Part shown: positions 38,629 to 51,206 of the stretch, in pieces | Layout of the letters: each line of letters starts with the position of its first letter | Numbering within the stretch: position 1 is the stretch's first letter | NCBI GenBank assembly: GCA_009792885.1 | Contig: WMCF01000030.1 | Coordinates: forward strand, 9,357,812 to 9,421,811 | Length of the DNA stretch: 64,000 bases | Reading direction: 5' to 3' | Origin: Eremophila alpestris peregrina | Taxonomy: Eukaryota; Chordata; Aves; Passeriformes; Alaudidae | The notes under the pieces: generated by a model | The model's input: only the letters and a program-made list of their open reading frames with translations | Databases searched by the model: none | Told to the model about the DNA's origin: nothing | Made by a program: the position numbers and the translations under genes

Positions 38629-41282
38629 GGCACCAGAAAGATGCCCAAACCACAAAACCTCACTATCATCATTCCTGAAAACTCCTTGGGCAAAATGCTT
38701 TCCCTTTAGAACATGACAGTCCTTTGAGCATGAAATATTTCACCAGATATTGTCAAACCCACATCCTTAGAAGTCATCCTATTTTCCCAAGTGCCTCTTA
38801 CCTCCCTGACAGCTCCTAGGCTGGCAGGCAGTCTGTGCCTATGGGAGACCAAAAATCAGGCTCCCAGATCTCATGACAGCAAAAAGACCCCCACTGATAC
38901 ATATTTAAAACTTTTTATGTGCCACGTCTATAATTACTTAAAACTCATCCTGTGGGAGCACTGATTCCAAAATTTCTAACAACTGTTAGAAAATATTTTT
39001 GCCTCCTTTTTTCAGGGTAAATTATTGCCATTTGGAGGTCACAGAGAAGGGCCCTGCCTGTGGTGGCTCTTCTTTGGAGACAGAACTGAGAGAGGCACAA
39101 GAAGAGGAGCAAGTGTTCTCTGAGCTGCACTCTTCCTGGGCAACAGACAATTCTGTTTGGGTCAGGAAAAAAATCACCTCCTCAAATGGCACTTTATAAA
39201 ACACTGTGGCTTGTAGGACCACCTCATACAGCCTCCAACTGAACGTTTTATAATTGATGTGAAGACCAACTTCAGATATTTAAAAACTGCACTGTAAAAG
39301 GTGCAAGAGTAGACATATTTTCATTGTTTTGCTCTAAAGATATCCCCCTGGGAGGGGAAGCCCTTGGAGGACATCAAGGGACCTGCTGCTGCTAACCATG
39401 GGCTGGAGAGCCCTGGGGTCATGTTTTACATTCGGACAGGGAGCCTGCTGCCCACATTAACATCCCCCAGCCACGACACTGTGCCTGTACCCATACATTA
39501 ACTGCTGTTACTGCCTGTCACAGCCCATAAACAGCACAGTGAGAACTCAGCCCATGTGCCATTAGCAGCTGAACTTGGCACCTGTGGAGGGCAGAAAGGG
39601 CTGCTCCATTGGAGGGGCATCTCATAGAGCTGCTTCTGCTGTCACCTCTCCTCAGCCCTTCTCCTCCACCCAGGGCAGAAGGATTAGGCTTTGCACTCCT
39701 CTCCCTGTTTGCTCTCTGGGTGGTTTACTTACTCATCTCCTTTTTACTCAGTCTCACTGAAATTTATTTCTATCCTGCAGCCTGTGATGGTGGAAACAGA
39801 TGAGACATAAAGGAAGTGGCTTTTGTACAGAGAAGGAAAGAAAACAGTCTCTGTAAATAGAGCATGATATTAACAGGCTGATGCCTGACACTAAGCAAAA
39901 ATAGCATCTTCTCCAAGAAACTTAATTTGCTGTAAAGATCACCAGATATGTGAGGATCTTTGATGTTCACAATTATTCACCCATGAAGACTCTTGATCTA
40001 AATGACCAACACATTTCCTTTTGGGACAGCAATGGAGACTTGCCTTTAAAAGGGGATAATCATGTGTCAAACATGTTTAAGGGAAGAACTCACATTAAGA
40101 AGTGAAGTAGACACAAAAATAGAGCATAATCAGTGGCAAAGTAGAAAATTAACATGTAAATTACTAAAAGTAGGAGTTTAGAATATGAATGTAATGAGTG
40201 CCAAGCAGACTATGATAAGCTCCATTTCTGTCAGCATGCTTGGGAGAAACACAGCTGGCACTTTTGTTTCTTCAGCAGCCTCCCCTGTACATGCAGAAGT
40301 GGTCTCACTTTATACTCTGTGTATTGATGAGAAACTGAATGCAACAGGAAACAAGCATTGTCAAAATATTTGGGGGTTAGAAAATCTTGCTTTAAGTTCT
40401 ATAAAACCTGGAGTCAAAATGCAGCTGCAGGCAGCCCCTAATCTGCTACAAACTGCCCCTGGTCTGCATCTGGTCAGCACAAGGAGGACTGTGTGGGGCT
40501 GGCAGCTCTTGGTGCACACCTGCAAGCTTTGCCAGGGCCACTTCAACTCTGCCTTGCCCCAGGCACACTGAGGCTGTGACAGAAAGGCATTAGCTCCACC
40601 AAAAGGGACAAATGAGTGAACTGGCAGCATGTACTTAATCCAAGGAAATGTGAGCAAGAACTAGAAAAGGTACAGGAGTGAAGATTCACCTTTAAATACA
40701 TGAAAGACAAGTAACCACTCAGGACCTGAAGTGACACAAACCAGATGAGTTCTTAGGACCACAGTATAAGGATTCCCAGAGTAAAATGAACATCATAAAT
40801 CCTTGCTTCTTCCAAACAAAAGCAACAGTGCCCCAGGTGCAGGCAGCCCCGGGGCTGGGATGCAAACAGCACTGGCTCACCACATCACCCAGAGATGAAC
40901 CTGAGAGCAGCTGTGCTGCCTTGTCCCAAATGTGAACTTCTCATTTCAGAGAGCAGCACAGCTTCTGTGGTGTTGCAGCATGGCTGCTGACCTACAGTTC
41001 AGTCCCCGACTCTGCACAGCTGCTGCTGGACTTTTAGAGGGACAACAATTAGTCAACAATTTAAGGTTGAAAAACAAAGTATTCAATGACACAGAAATGG
41101 TAAAGTGAGAAGCATATTCTCTTTCTCACTTGCCCTTCAAGTCTCTGGATGGTCTGTGAGCAAGCCCACAGCTCCTCAAGTAATGAAGTATCGGAAAAAC
41201 ACTTTTTCTAGCCTACCTCAATAGTCATCAGCATTAACTTCAACAGAACGTTCAATATTTTTTGTGGCTATGTATGTGTGTT

Positions 41283-41308
41283 TATACATAAATATATATT
41301 TATGTATA
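41283..41308. repeat. 26-bp perfect AT palindrome
   Basis: TATACATAAATAT (41283-41295) is followed directly by its exact reverse complement (41296-41308) with no spacer. It is embedded in a TATGTATG-rich stretch and probably arose from a TA/TATG microsatellite. Confidence 0.9.
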
Positions 41309-42052
41309 TGGAGGACATGTATGTATATAGGGTATGCTGATTTGTTATGGTAACTTTTTGTCATCCTTAAAGAAATTATTATTTTAAAACTGGATGTTAA
41401 AGTTAACAGAAAATTAACCTAGGTACATTTTGAATTCAGTGAGGTTTAAAATAACTGTTTGCTGTATGAATTTTCCCCTCCAAAATGTGAATCATATGAT
41501 CTAATTGTTTTACCAGTATATAAACAGCTTGTGTTTTTTCTCTGGCACAAGCTATGAATACTCTTTTTCTATTTCTGTACTGTGTAAACACATTTTTCTC
41601 AGGACTTCCATACTTCAGTACATGGAGGGTATCCTGCAAATGGCACGTTCATGAAGCCATACTGATTGCAATAAGCCATTTCTATGCAAAGCACTGAACT
41701 TTCAAGCCATGTGCTTTTCATTTCATGTGTACACTTTTCATGTGTAGTAAAATTACTACACCTGGACTAAATCCAAACAGAACCTCAAATATCAGATCAT
41801 TAACAACTTACTTTATGTGTTTATACTACAATTCACATCTGAAATGATACCATAAGAAGCCGTAATAATAAAATGCTATGAAACTACACAGTGCTGTCAA
41901 ATTGAAGTATCTTTTAAAAGACATGTATTTAAACACATTTTTCCAAAATTATTTCAATATCTATAATATTATATTTAAACTTTCAGTGATGTTCATCAAG
42001 TCAGAACAATTTGAGATTCTTCAGTTGTCAGCAAGGATGACATAAATGTATC

Positions 42053-42545
42053 AGGTTGTGAGATCCCACCTGGAGCTCTGCATCCAGGTCTGGGGTCCTC
42101 AGCACAGCAAAACAGGGACCTGTTAGAGCAAGGACCACAGACATGGGGAGAGGGCTGGAGCACTTCTCCTTTAAGGACAAGACTAAGGGAGCTGGAGTAG
42201 TTCAGTCTCAAGAAGATTCCAGGGAGACCTTAGAGCAAGAAAGAGGAATACAGACATTTTTTGCAGGGCCTGTTGTGATAGGAGAAAGGGTGATGTTTTT
42301 AAATGGAAAAAGGTAAATTTAGAATAGAAATAAAGAAGAAATTATTTACTGTGAGTGAGGGTGATGAGGCACTGAAACAGGGTGCCCACAGAGGTCATGG
42401 GTGCCCCAGCCCTGGAATGTTCAAGGCCAGGTTGGATGGGGCTCTGAGCCACTTGGTCCAGGGGGAGATGCTCCTGCCCATGGCAAGGACTTGGAAGTCG
42501 ATAAACTTTAATGTCCCTTCCAACTCAAACCATTCTATGATTCTA
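42053..42545 (+). mobile_element. CR1 LINE, 5'-truncated 3' end
   Basis: About 490 bp of the CR1 end: the GTGAGATCCCACCTGGAG region near the C-terminus of the reverse-transcriptase frame, the GGGCTGGAGCACTTCTCCT block, the GCAGGGCCTGTTGTGATAGG block and the TTCAAGGCCAGGTTGGATGG block. It finishes with the terminal CATTCTATGATTCTA at 42531-42545. Two short frames cross it but no enzyme could be made. Compared with the copy at 58484, it lacks about 30 bp of the block containing CAGTACCTGAAGGGGG, so it carries its own internal deletion. The intact 3' terminus and long 5' truncation are what target-primed reverse transcription by CR1 normally leaves. Confidence 0.95.
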
Positions 42546-44260
42546 CACATTACCAGTTTCCATTTATATATGTATTATTTATAACACACATATACTAAAA
42601 ATGATAAAACCAATATGATTCTGACACCTTATGGCATTGAGACACTACATGCATTGCTATATTCATGTCATAAACTGATTTCTCTGAATCAATGTAAAAA
42701 CTGAAGAATTGCAGAAAATACAATTTTCTTGTACAAAAGCCATTTCTGTTTTCTTCATGAAACAACTGCCCATAATCAATATCACTATAAATTAAATCAA
42801 GAAGTTCATCAACTCTTTCTTTCCCATTCCTTCTTCTAGGAAGTTGGGGGCTACTTTTTACTTTCTTTTATATAAATTGTATTTCTACTCAGTGTCAAGT
42901 GCTGTTTCGCAACACAATAAAGGAAACATTTAGTTTCTAAGATGACAGATGCTTTGATTTTTGAGCAGTGTGTCTCCTTGTTTTTGCAGCTGAAATTATT
43001 CACTGAAGGTGTACATCATTTTTATTCCATGCTCAACCAAACTCTCTGACACAAATTCACTACTTCTTAATGGATTGTTTATGTTATTTGATACAGTAAG
43101 TTATGCAAAAACACTCAATATAGGCCAGTAGAAGAATGAAAAAGAGTAACAAATGTTCAGATCTCATCCATGCCCTGTATCTAGAATGATTAGCACACAC
43201 ATGGATCTCATCTGCCTCAAGCTGAGTTTAGGAAGAGTGTAAATAAATTAATATCATCTTTGGAAGCTAAGGGGGGCAATACTAACACATGAAATCCTGG
43301 AAAAGAGCAATTTCAGACTATACTCTCTAAATATATGGAAGTAATTATTCCTAATTTGTATATTCATTATATGATAAAGTACTTTAATGATGTCTGCTCT
43401 AGAAACTCTTTCAGGAATGGCCTTGATAGGGAGTCAGAGGATTTTAGGATGCCTGATGAAACACAATTCATATCTTTTGTACATTTCTTCAATGGCAGTG
43501 ACATTTTTCAGAGTAAAAAAGAATTTATTCCTTTTGAAGAAAAGAAAAAGCTACATATACAGGAATAAGATCTACCAGCTCTTCATGCCAAATATAATCA
43601 TACTTATGAAACTGATCTATTTAGGAAATATAATACCACTAAACCAGTTGTTATAGTTGATTAATCCAAACCCTTCTTGTTAAAAACAGATGGCACATGC
43701 AAGAATAACAAAACACATTCTGAAGGGTTTCTGATGAGAAAGCCCATTAACTTTCATTAGTTTCTTATATATACAGAGCAGTAACAGCTGGACCACAAAT
43801 AATTACAAAATATAAACAGAATGGAAAGCTGAAAGCAGAGACCAGTTCACAACATGTATGGACTAGTACTTTCACAGATTTTGAGCAGATTTCAGCTCAG
43901 GATTCTCCTGGTCCTCAAATTAAAAAAACAAATCCTCTTTTTTAAGCATGATCTGGAAATATATCTATGAAGAGAGGTAGCATTTTCCATTGTCATGAGT
44001 TCCTAAAGTGACTCTGTTTGACTGTACTGAGCTTATGTCCATTTATCCAGCCTTTCATGATGGCCTGATTGAGGCCTCATTGCATATCCTTTACCTGTCT
44101 AAGTTGGATGGTGTATTAAATGACAGCTTGGAAAATGTTCAGTTGGCACTAATAGTTCAGTGTCCTATAAGATAAAATGGCTGGAATGAAAGAAAAGCCA
44201 CAGGAGAAAGGAAATTATTAACTCAGTTGAGTGGCCTGAAACCCACACCTTTATCAAAGG
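42546..44260. other. Non-coding, AT-rich
   Basis: Follows directly after the CR1 terminus. Open frames are below 95 codons and unrecognisable. No further element was seen. Confidence 0.65.
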
Positions 44261-45030
44261 CAGCTGGAGCTGCACAAGGGAGGAAGCAGCAAAACATGCT
44301 GTCACCATTTATAAAACACCATTTCATGTCTGAAAAGCAGGAAGGCAGAGCTGAGGCCAACCAGGGCACTGTTCAGCAGCTGCAGATGGTTTTTACACAC
44401 CATTGACTGGGAGGAGGAAGCACCAGAGATGGGCAGCACAGACCATATGTCAATAGCTCCATGCAGCCTGTTCCTCTGGGAGCCACCACGGTGGGGACCA
44501 TGTCCCACCCTGCAGCAAAACACCCACACACCACACACCTCCCACCTGCAAATCTGTGCTGGCAACACGGGGCACCAGCTTCCCCAGGGTCCCCAGGAAT
44601 CATGCTCCAGGGCAGCAACCCAGCACCAGCCCAATATCCCTCATCCAGAAGTCTGCTGGTGGGAATGTCCCTCCCATTCCCCACACAGAACCTCATCAGC
44701 ATGGTACAGCCACAGCACTCTGCCAATATTCCCCACTGCACCATTAATGCCCAGGGAACCTGCCCCTGCTCCTTGGGCAGGGACCACTGCTGAAGGATGG
44801 GCAGAAATCAGTGTCCACCACGCAGGCAGACAAGGCTTCCTGCATCCAGCAAAACCAGGACACAGCTCGAAGCCTCCTTCTCACTCAGGAAGTGAACACT
44901 GTAAATTGCTGAACTTATCCCACTTCAGTCTGGATCAAAATGTGCAGCCTTTCTGTAGCTATGAGAGCTCTTGTCCCTTCTGCACAGCACTTACAACACC
45001 TCCAGACGGGACACAATGTTATAACTAGAC
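44261..45030. other. GC-richer patch with a 199-codon open frame, not supported as a gene
   Basis: CA- and CCC-rich sequence. The plus frame 44429-45025 (199 codons) is rich in Pro, His, Ser, Thr and Cys, reflecting base composition. Overlapping frames of 110 and 123 codons are open on both strands. There is no recognisable domain, no start context that stands out and no polyadenylation signal in place. It is most likely a chance frame in a skewed patch. Confidence 0.5.
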
Positions 45031-46560
45031 CCATTTCTTTGGAAGCCCCAGAATCATCATGTGAGTTCTTAGTGAAGAAATTTACATTTCCTCGTGATAA
45101 TAAGCATTCAAGGAGGTAAAAACAACATCTGGAGCTGAGTCCTCTCTGAGATCATGTATCAGGTCACAACCTCAATATCCTTCAACTTTCAAAAGGGGAA
45201 CAGTTTACAATTTAGCCCTTTCCCTACGAAGTCCTTTTAGCTTCCTTCCCATTACCCTTCTCTTTGACATACATATTTTTAAAAATTGAATTGCATGTGT
45301 CTCCAGGCCTTCCCTGAGGCAGATATCTCCCTCTGTCTCTCTCCTGGCTGTAGTCCTGTCTCCTGATTTGGCCCTCTGCCAGAATACCAGGGGACAACAC
45401 CACTGGTTTCCTCCTAAGAAGAGTAAAAAAAGGCAACTTTGTGTAAAATGGGATGCTGTGTGCTAAACTGATGTTTCCAATATACTTCTACCTTTTTTGG
45501 ATGGATTAAACACTTTGCTTTCCCTGTATCCTGCAGCATGCTGGAGGCAAAAACTCTCTAAGTTCCCAGAAACACTTCTCCATAGCAAAGAGGATCACAA
45601 GAGGAATTGGGCTATAAGGACAGTATGTAAGAGCCTTCAGTCAGAAGCAAAGCCTGATGTGAAAAGAGCCAAAGGGAATTTTTGGGGGGGCAATAAACAT
45701 TGTAGCAAAAAACTAAATAAGCATGTGCAAGATGTGCAAGAAACTGCAATGATGTGAGTTGTGCAAAGGCTACAGAGTGTATGCAATGGGATTCTCTCCA
45801 TTAGAAGTCTGCTTTAAATTCCTATTTAACAAGAACTGTAGCTTTGCTTTGTTTTTTCTCTGATCACAATATAATAGTATTATTATGAAAAATAACAAAT
45901 TTGCATTTAGAAAACATCTGGAAGAATTATCTTCTCCAGCTGACCTTGACGATAAATTCAGGCATGGAATACTTTCATACTCCTATTATCTGCTTTCTTA
46001 AGCATTAGCATTGCCTGCAAATCCAAATGTACCCTCCTTGGGATAACAATGCACTTCAGGCTGCCAAGGTGAGAGCTGGAGGAGCATCGACACCTCCTTG
46101 AGAGCAGCCTCCATCAGGAGCTGGGAAGGGAACAGGATTTCCTAATTAGGTCTGGAGCTGAAGCCCAGCTTCAAACACGTAATGATCCATGGGGTTAGAC
46201 AAGGTCATGGAAGGGTCTCTGCCATGCAGGGAATTACAGCAGTACCTTCTGCTACTCCCCAAAGCACATGCACAAAGCAAAGTCACATGTAAAATCAGTG
46301 GAGGGGCTCTCCCCAAGGCAAGGGCCTACATTTTTATGGGTGTAGCCAGTACATACTCTGACTCTCAATGTTTAAGCAGCAATTCCTGGGTAAGAGGGGA
46401 TTCCAACAACCTGGAATTGCCATAAGGAGTTAACACCAACCTGTTTGGCTTTCCCAGCCCCTACATCCATAAGCCAATGCTTTTCTGAGTTTGCTCACAA
46501 ACTTCTCACCAAGCTGTAGAGTCCATCCAGCTTTCTTTAGCAAGCAGCAGCTCCTGCAGT

Positions 46561-46595
46561 GCCCAGCCCAGCCCAGCCCAGTTCAGCTCAGCTCA
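46561..46595. repeat. GCCCA/GCTCA pentanucleotide repeat, seven units
   Basis: Four exact GCCCA units, then GTTCA and two GCTCA units. The diverged 3' units suggest the array is not very recent. Confidence 0.95.
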
Positions 46596-47880
46596 GGAGC
46601 CAGGCTGGCTGCAAACCCCTTGGGCTGCCCCAACGGGCAAGGGGCAACCCCAAAGCCCAAGCTTCTGAACAAAGCCCTGCCTCCAGGAGGGCTTCTTACT
46701 AACAAACATAAAATTCAACATTTCAGAAGAAAACATTTTTACATGTACAGAATTCTATTAAACCTCCCACGAACTGCAGCAAGATGCCAGGATTTTGCCC
46801 TTGATATTTTAAGCAAAAATACAAAAAAAAATCCACATAAATGAGATGAAAAAATCCCGATCATCAAACAAGATACTGAGAGTCCCTTTGGGGATCTTCA
46901 CCTAGGGACCATCAGACACACACATACCATTGCAAAGTCCTTGGTAGGCCCAAGTGCTGCCTCACGCCTTCCTTCTTCAGCCATGTAAACACTATAGTGA
47001 CATCTCCAGAGATAGGAAACCATCTCTCTCTTTCCCCAGGGATCCTCTGGGCATCTGATTTTAAATGGTGCTGTTTTCTTGGGACTCTTCACACGGATGC
47101 AGGAGATGCTGCTGAGTGGATGGAGTGGAGCTGCCTATCCCCCAGCCCAGGGGAGCACCGTGCCAGAGACAGCAACGGAAGAGCTGGTTCCTGGAGAGCT
47201 TTTTCCAACTACAAGTCTAGACAGGAAGCTTGAAAGAAAAAGAGTTGCTTCATAGAGGTTCAGATTTGATTTTTTCCTTTTCAATTAAAAGGATATTCCT
47301 TTGACATGATATCATATATTCTATATATGATAGACAAGACAGAGTGACTCAGGCACATTAAAACTTGTGCTTTCCTTTTATTTTTCCATGACACAATAAA
47401 AGCTATTCATATTTCTTTAAATGCCTACATCTAAACAATTTCTGGAAAATGACACAGCAAATTATCTATCCAAATGCTATGTTAAATTAGAATTAGGATT
47501 ATGTTAAAGTAATAATTAAGATAATTTACTCATTATAAGTAAATTGCAAATAGAAACATAAATGCCACATTTACATTTCCTCTGAAACCAGTACTATTTC
47601 TCATTTAAAAAGTGAAATTCAAGTGTAAATTGGAAATTAAAATATCAAGCATTGCTGCAGAAATGTATAGGAAGGGCACCAGAGGAGCAACTATGGACTT
47701 AAACCTCCTATATGTTTATGTTTATAAATGGTTTCTATGGCCCCAGACAATATAGAACAAGCTGTTGTTCTATACACAGGGATCTGAGGCCCTAATTGCC
47801 TTGTATTGTGATTTCTTTCCTTCTCCTTAGATAAGAGATCTCTGGCACCACATCCAGGTCTGATAAAACATTATTCCTTA

Positions 47881-47907
47881 AAAACAAACAAACAAACAAA
47901 CAAACAA
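47881..47907. repeat. (CAAA)n tetranucleotide microsatellite
   Basis: AAAA followed by about six CAAA units, uninterrupted, ending in CAAGATAAAT. Confidence 0.95.
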
Positions 47908-48328
47908 GATAAATAAAAATAAGAATTGAGCACAATGGTGGTGACAATTATTGTATTTCCCACTATTTCTGTCACTAGTAAGTAGGAAAGAAGCTAAAAT
48001 TGACATTTGGGAAAAAAACCACTTCATATACCAGTGTTTTGAGGAGTAGAGGAAGTGGCTAGATCAGAGTTTGAGGAAGCAGTAGACAAATTTAATTTGT
48101 GGGATTCTCCAGCTGCAACCAAAGTGCAAGCTGCAAAGCTGCAAATGGGGAATAGGAACAATATACCAGAAACCAAAGGGTAAAAGGACATCCCAGTGAC
48201 TCTACCAGGGTCTTCAAATGCCTCCACAGGTCTGTCTGATGTAAAAATTTACACTTTATTTATGGACTTAAGCAGGTTAGTGGTGTAGTCCCCAAACATT
48301 TGTTTCAACTTTGACTTCAGCAGTGCAT

Positions 48329-48412
48329 CCTGGTGTCCCTGCCCATGGCACAGGGTTGGACCAGATGATCTTCCAAACTCCCTTCCAACCCAAATCATTC
48401 CATGATTCTATG
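48329..48412 (+). mobile_element. CR1 LINE, terminal 84 bp only
   Basis: Only the last part of CR1 remains. It starts at GGTGTCCCTGCCCATGGCA, passes through GGGTTGGACCAGATGATCTTC and CCCTTCCAACCCAAATCATT, and ends with CCATGATTCTATG. Its extreme 5' truncation is common in bird genomes. Orientation is the same as the other CR1 copies here. Confidence 0.93.
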
Positions 48413-51160
48413 TCCCTGTGCTCAGCATCTGATCTAATGGCTTTATAAAAAAGCCCACTGTAGTCAGCATTCATCCCAGAGGCCTGTGAGGCCAGCCCAA
48501 AAGTGAAGAGTAAGGGCAGCTCCATGAGGAGGCAAAGGAGGCTGAGAAGACTTTGCCACAGCAGTAGCCCACAAGGAGCAGGCTGCTGACCCATGATTTA
48601 AACTCACTCTAGTTGTAGTTGCACAACAGATGGAAGCTGAAGTGCTGCCTGCAAAGCACTGGTGTTCTCTCAAGGCACTGTTATTATGTAGATAAGAAAT
48701 GGAAAAGTATGTTGTTTACTATAAGGTCTGCTTCAGAGACACTTTTTTTAGTCATGTCTTACTATCTAGTGAATAATCACATCGAAGTTGCTGTGCTGAA
48801 TCAAGGGCAAGGTACAAGGCAAGCAGCTGTAATGCAGATCTCTGAAACTAGACACTGAGAATATTTATTTTCATATTTCAGAGGCAAGGATCTTTTATCA
48901 AAATTGGCAGCAAAAGTTTGTACTTCCTATTTTGTAGTACTAAAAGAGCAAGAGCAACACGGGAATAACCAGATGAAGAAAAAAAATTTCGGCACCAGAA
49001 AATCTAGTTCACAATTTGTGTGGGACGTCATAAAATATCCAGAAAAAAATTACTACCATGGCCTTAAATATATTTTCATCATTGGCACACACAGATATAA
49101 ACCCTCAAAAATCAGTATTTGATGCTTTTATTTTGTGGGGCAAGCAAAATACCAGTCAAAACTTGCTGTTTATAAAAGTTACAACAGTAAAATATTTCTC
49201 CATTGGAAATATTATTCAGTTACTAAGTCATTTATAGGAATACTGTAATAAGACTTACACAATTTGACTGACATGGAGGTGGAAGTTTTTATGGCAGAGT
49301 TTCTTGCTCTTACTGAACCATTACTGAAAGCTAAGTGAAAAACAATTCCGTTATAAAAATTCATTTGAACATAACAAAAGGAATGTTCCTGGAAGAAAAT
49401 CTTCACAGTGCAGATGGTGATCTGCTTGTAAAATGTGTGATTAACTAAGGCAAAATTTAGAATAACACTGCTTGCTTCTTTCCTTTGGAACAAAATCATG
49501 GGCTTTGAAGGACTTTGCTAAAAGAGGCTGAAGCATCTCAACACCACTCTGGTAAAACGAATTCTTTAATAAGCTTATGATGCTTGTTCCTTTGTCCAAG
49601 GAAACAGGTCATTCTTAGGATGGACAGAGTAGGTGGAGGCTAATTTACAAGCTGATCCCAAGGCAGGCTATCAAGCATCCCAGAAAGCATTTCAAGCCAA
49701 GATGAAGCATGTCCATGGGCATGTTTCTAACTGGCACTTGGCAAAATCCATGCCTGCAGCTTCACTGGTGTGTCACATCCCATGTGCTGAAGTGCACCTC
49801 ACAGCACCTGTCCCAGGGCAGAGGTCTGACTCCTGCTCTGCACCACACAAGCTTTATTCCAAAAGGGTTTTGAGCATGGAGTCATGACCACAAGCTCCTA
49901 CAGAGTGTGCAAGCACTGCCAAGACTGATTGCTCCTGGAGGTGCTGGGTTTTGCTTCATGAAGGTGCCTTTGCTTCCTGTTAGCCAAGACAAGCACTGGT
50001 CCTCAGTGTGGAAAGAGAGCAAGGATGGAGCAGGTACTCCTCTGACAGAGGGATTGTCTTTGATGTTTGCAGTTCCCTTTATCTGTTTTTATCTTCCTTT
50101 TGTTGCTACTGCTGCCTGTCATTATATATTATTTCCTTATTGAATATTTTGCTTTGTGGTTTAGTCAAAACAGATGCAGTCAGCAACACTTATTCACTTT
50201 ATCCTGACATAAATGTTTAAGGAGGCTCACTGCTGAGCCACATATATGTTGCAATACATAAATTTGTAATGTAAACCCAGCTAACTGGGAGAAAGGATAA
50301 AAAGGATGAAAAATTAGTAACAAAAGCAGAATAACAAGACAGGTGAGTTGATTCACTTTGAACTCTTTGTTTCTGCTACTTTGAAGGTTTCTTGGTCCTT
50401 CTGGCTGTTGCAGTTACCCTCCCTGCAGCCCAATAGCTTCCATGACAGCAGGTGGCTCGTGCTATGCAATTTAACATAAAGATCAAGGGGGGATTGAGAG
50501 TCTCCTGAGAAATTCCAGATTTGCTGGGGTAACTTCAGCTACATTGAGAGATGAGAATCTGATCCTCTGTCCTTAAAGAGATTAGTTTTACGAAGGAGTT
50601 ATGCAATTCAGAAAAATGAAGGCTGTGGTCCCACATTCCTCTTCTCCTGTTTTACTGTATTTAGCCAGCCTGTCATACCACAGTTGTATGTGATAAACAA
50701 CTGAAATGTTCAAGTCTACTCAGAGCATTTTGTAGTGCAAGGGCATGCATGGGCAATTGCTGCTTCCATATATGATGCAGTGTTTTCAAGCACTGTGGCA
50801 CCAGTGCCAAAAGTCAGCATGCTGACTAGAAACACACCAGCACCTAAATTAAGTAATTAAAATGTTCTGTATTGCAAAAAATCCCATCAATCTCAAAATT
50901 TAGGGCTGCCTTCACAGCTGTTTGTGCCTGATGAATTCCCATAATCTCTTAAATAGGCTTTCCCCACATATCTTTGCCTGACAGAGTCAGAGCATTAAGT
51001 TTCCATCATTCCAGTAATACCAAGATTTTTTCTTCAGTCTTTTCAACAGTGGATGATATATGTTTGCTGCACATCATCACCATCCTTCTGAGCTTTACTG
51101 AAGTATGATACAAAATCCCAGTTACCCTCTTACAAATGTATTTTTGTTTCACTAATCTCC
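48413..51160. other. Non-coding, no recognisable element
   Basis: Mostly AT-rich. Open frames stay below 96 codons and none is recognisable. An 8-bp perfect hairpin AATATTTC/GAAATATT lies at 49191-49213. Confidence 0.65.
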
Positions 51161-51161
51161 G

Positions 51162-51206
51162 AAAAAAAAAAAAAAAAGAAAAAGAAGAAAAAAAGAGAGA
51201 AAAAAA
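51162..51206. repeat. A-rich tract starting with A16
   Basis: Sixteen A, then A-runs interrupted by single G residues (GAAAAAGAAG type) to about 51206. It is probably a slippage-grown simple repeat; no retrocopy is recognisable before it. Confidence 0.9.

Larger units (their letters stand above)
36736..42052. other. Non-coding with microsatellites
   Basis: AT-rich sequence with GC-richer interruptions near 39350-39720 and 40430-40560, and no recognisable open frame. It contains a (GT)8 run at 36764-36779, an A-rich CAAAA-type repeat at 38600-38628 and a perfect AT palindrome at 41283-41308. No transposon terminus was seen before the CR1 copy that starts near 42053. Confidence 0.6.
45031..48328. 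other. Non-coding with simple repeats
   Basis: AT-rich sequence with GC-richer islands near 46080-46130, 46560-46700 and 47050-47220. It holds a seven-unit pentanucleotide repeat (46561-46595) and a (CAAA)n run (47881-47907). The 117-codon plus frame at 46491-46841 includes the pentanucleotide repeat and is otherwise unrecognisable. Confidence 0.6.

Noticed and set aside
44429..45028. 199-codon plus-strand open frame
   Set aside because: Pro/His/Ser/Thr-rich translation mirrors a CA/CCC-rich patch; overlapping frames are open on both strands; no family similarity.
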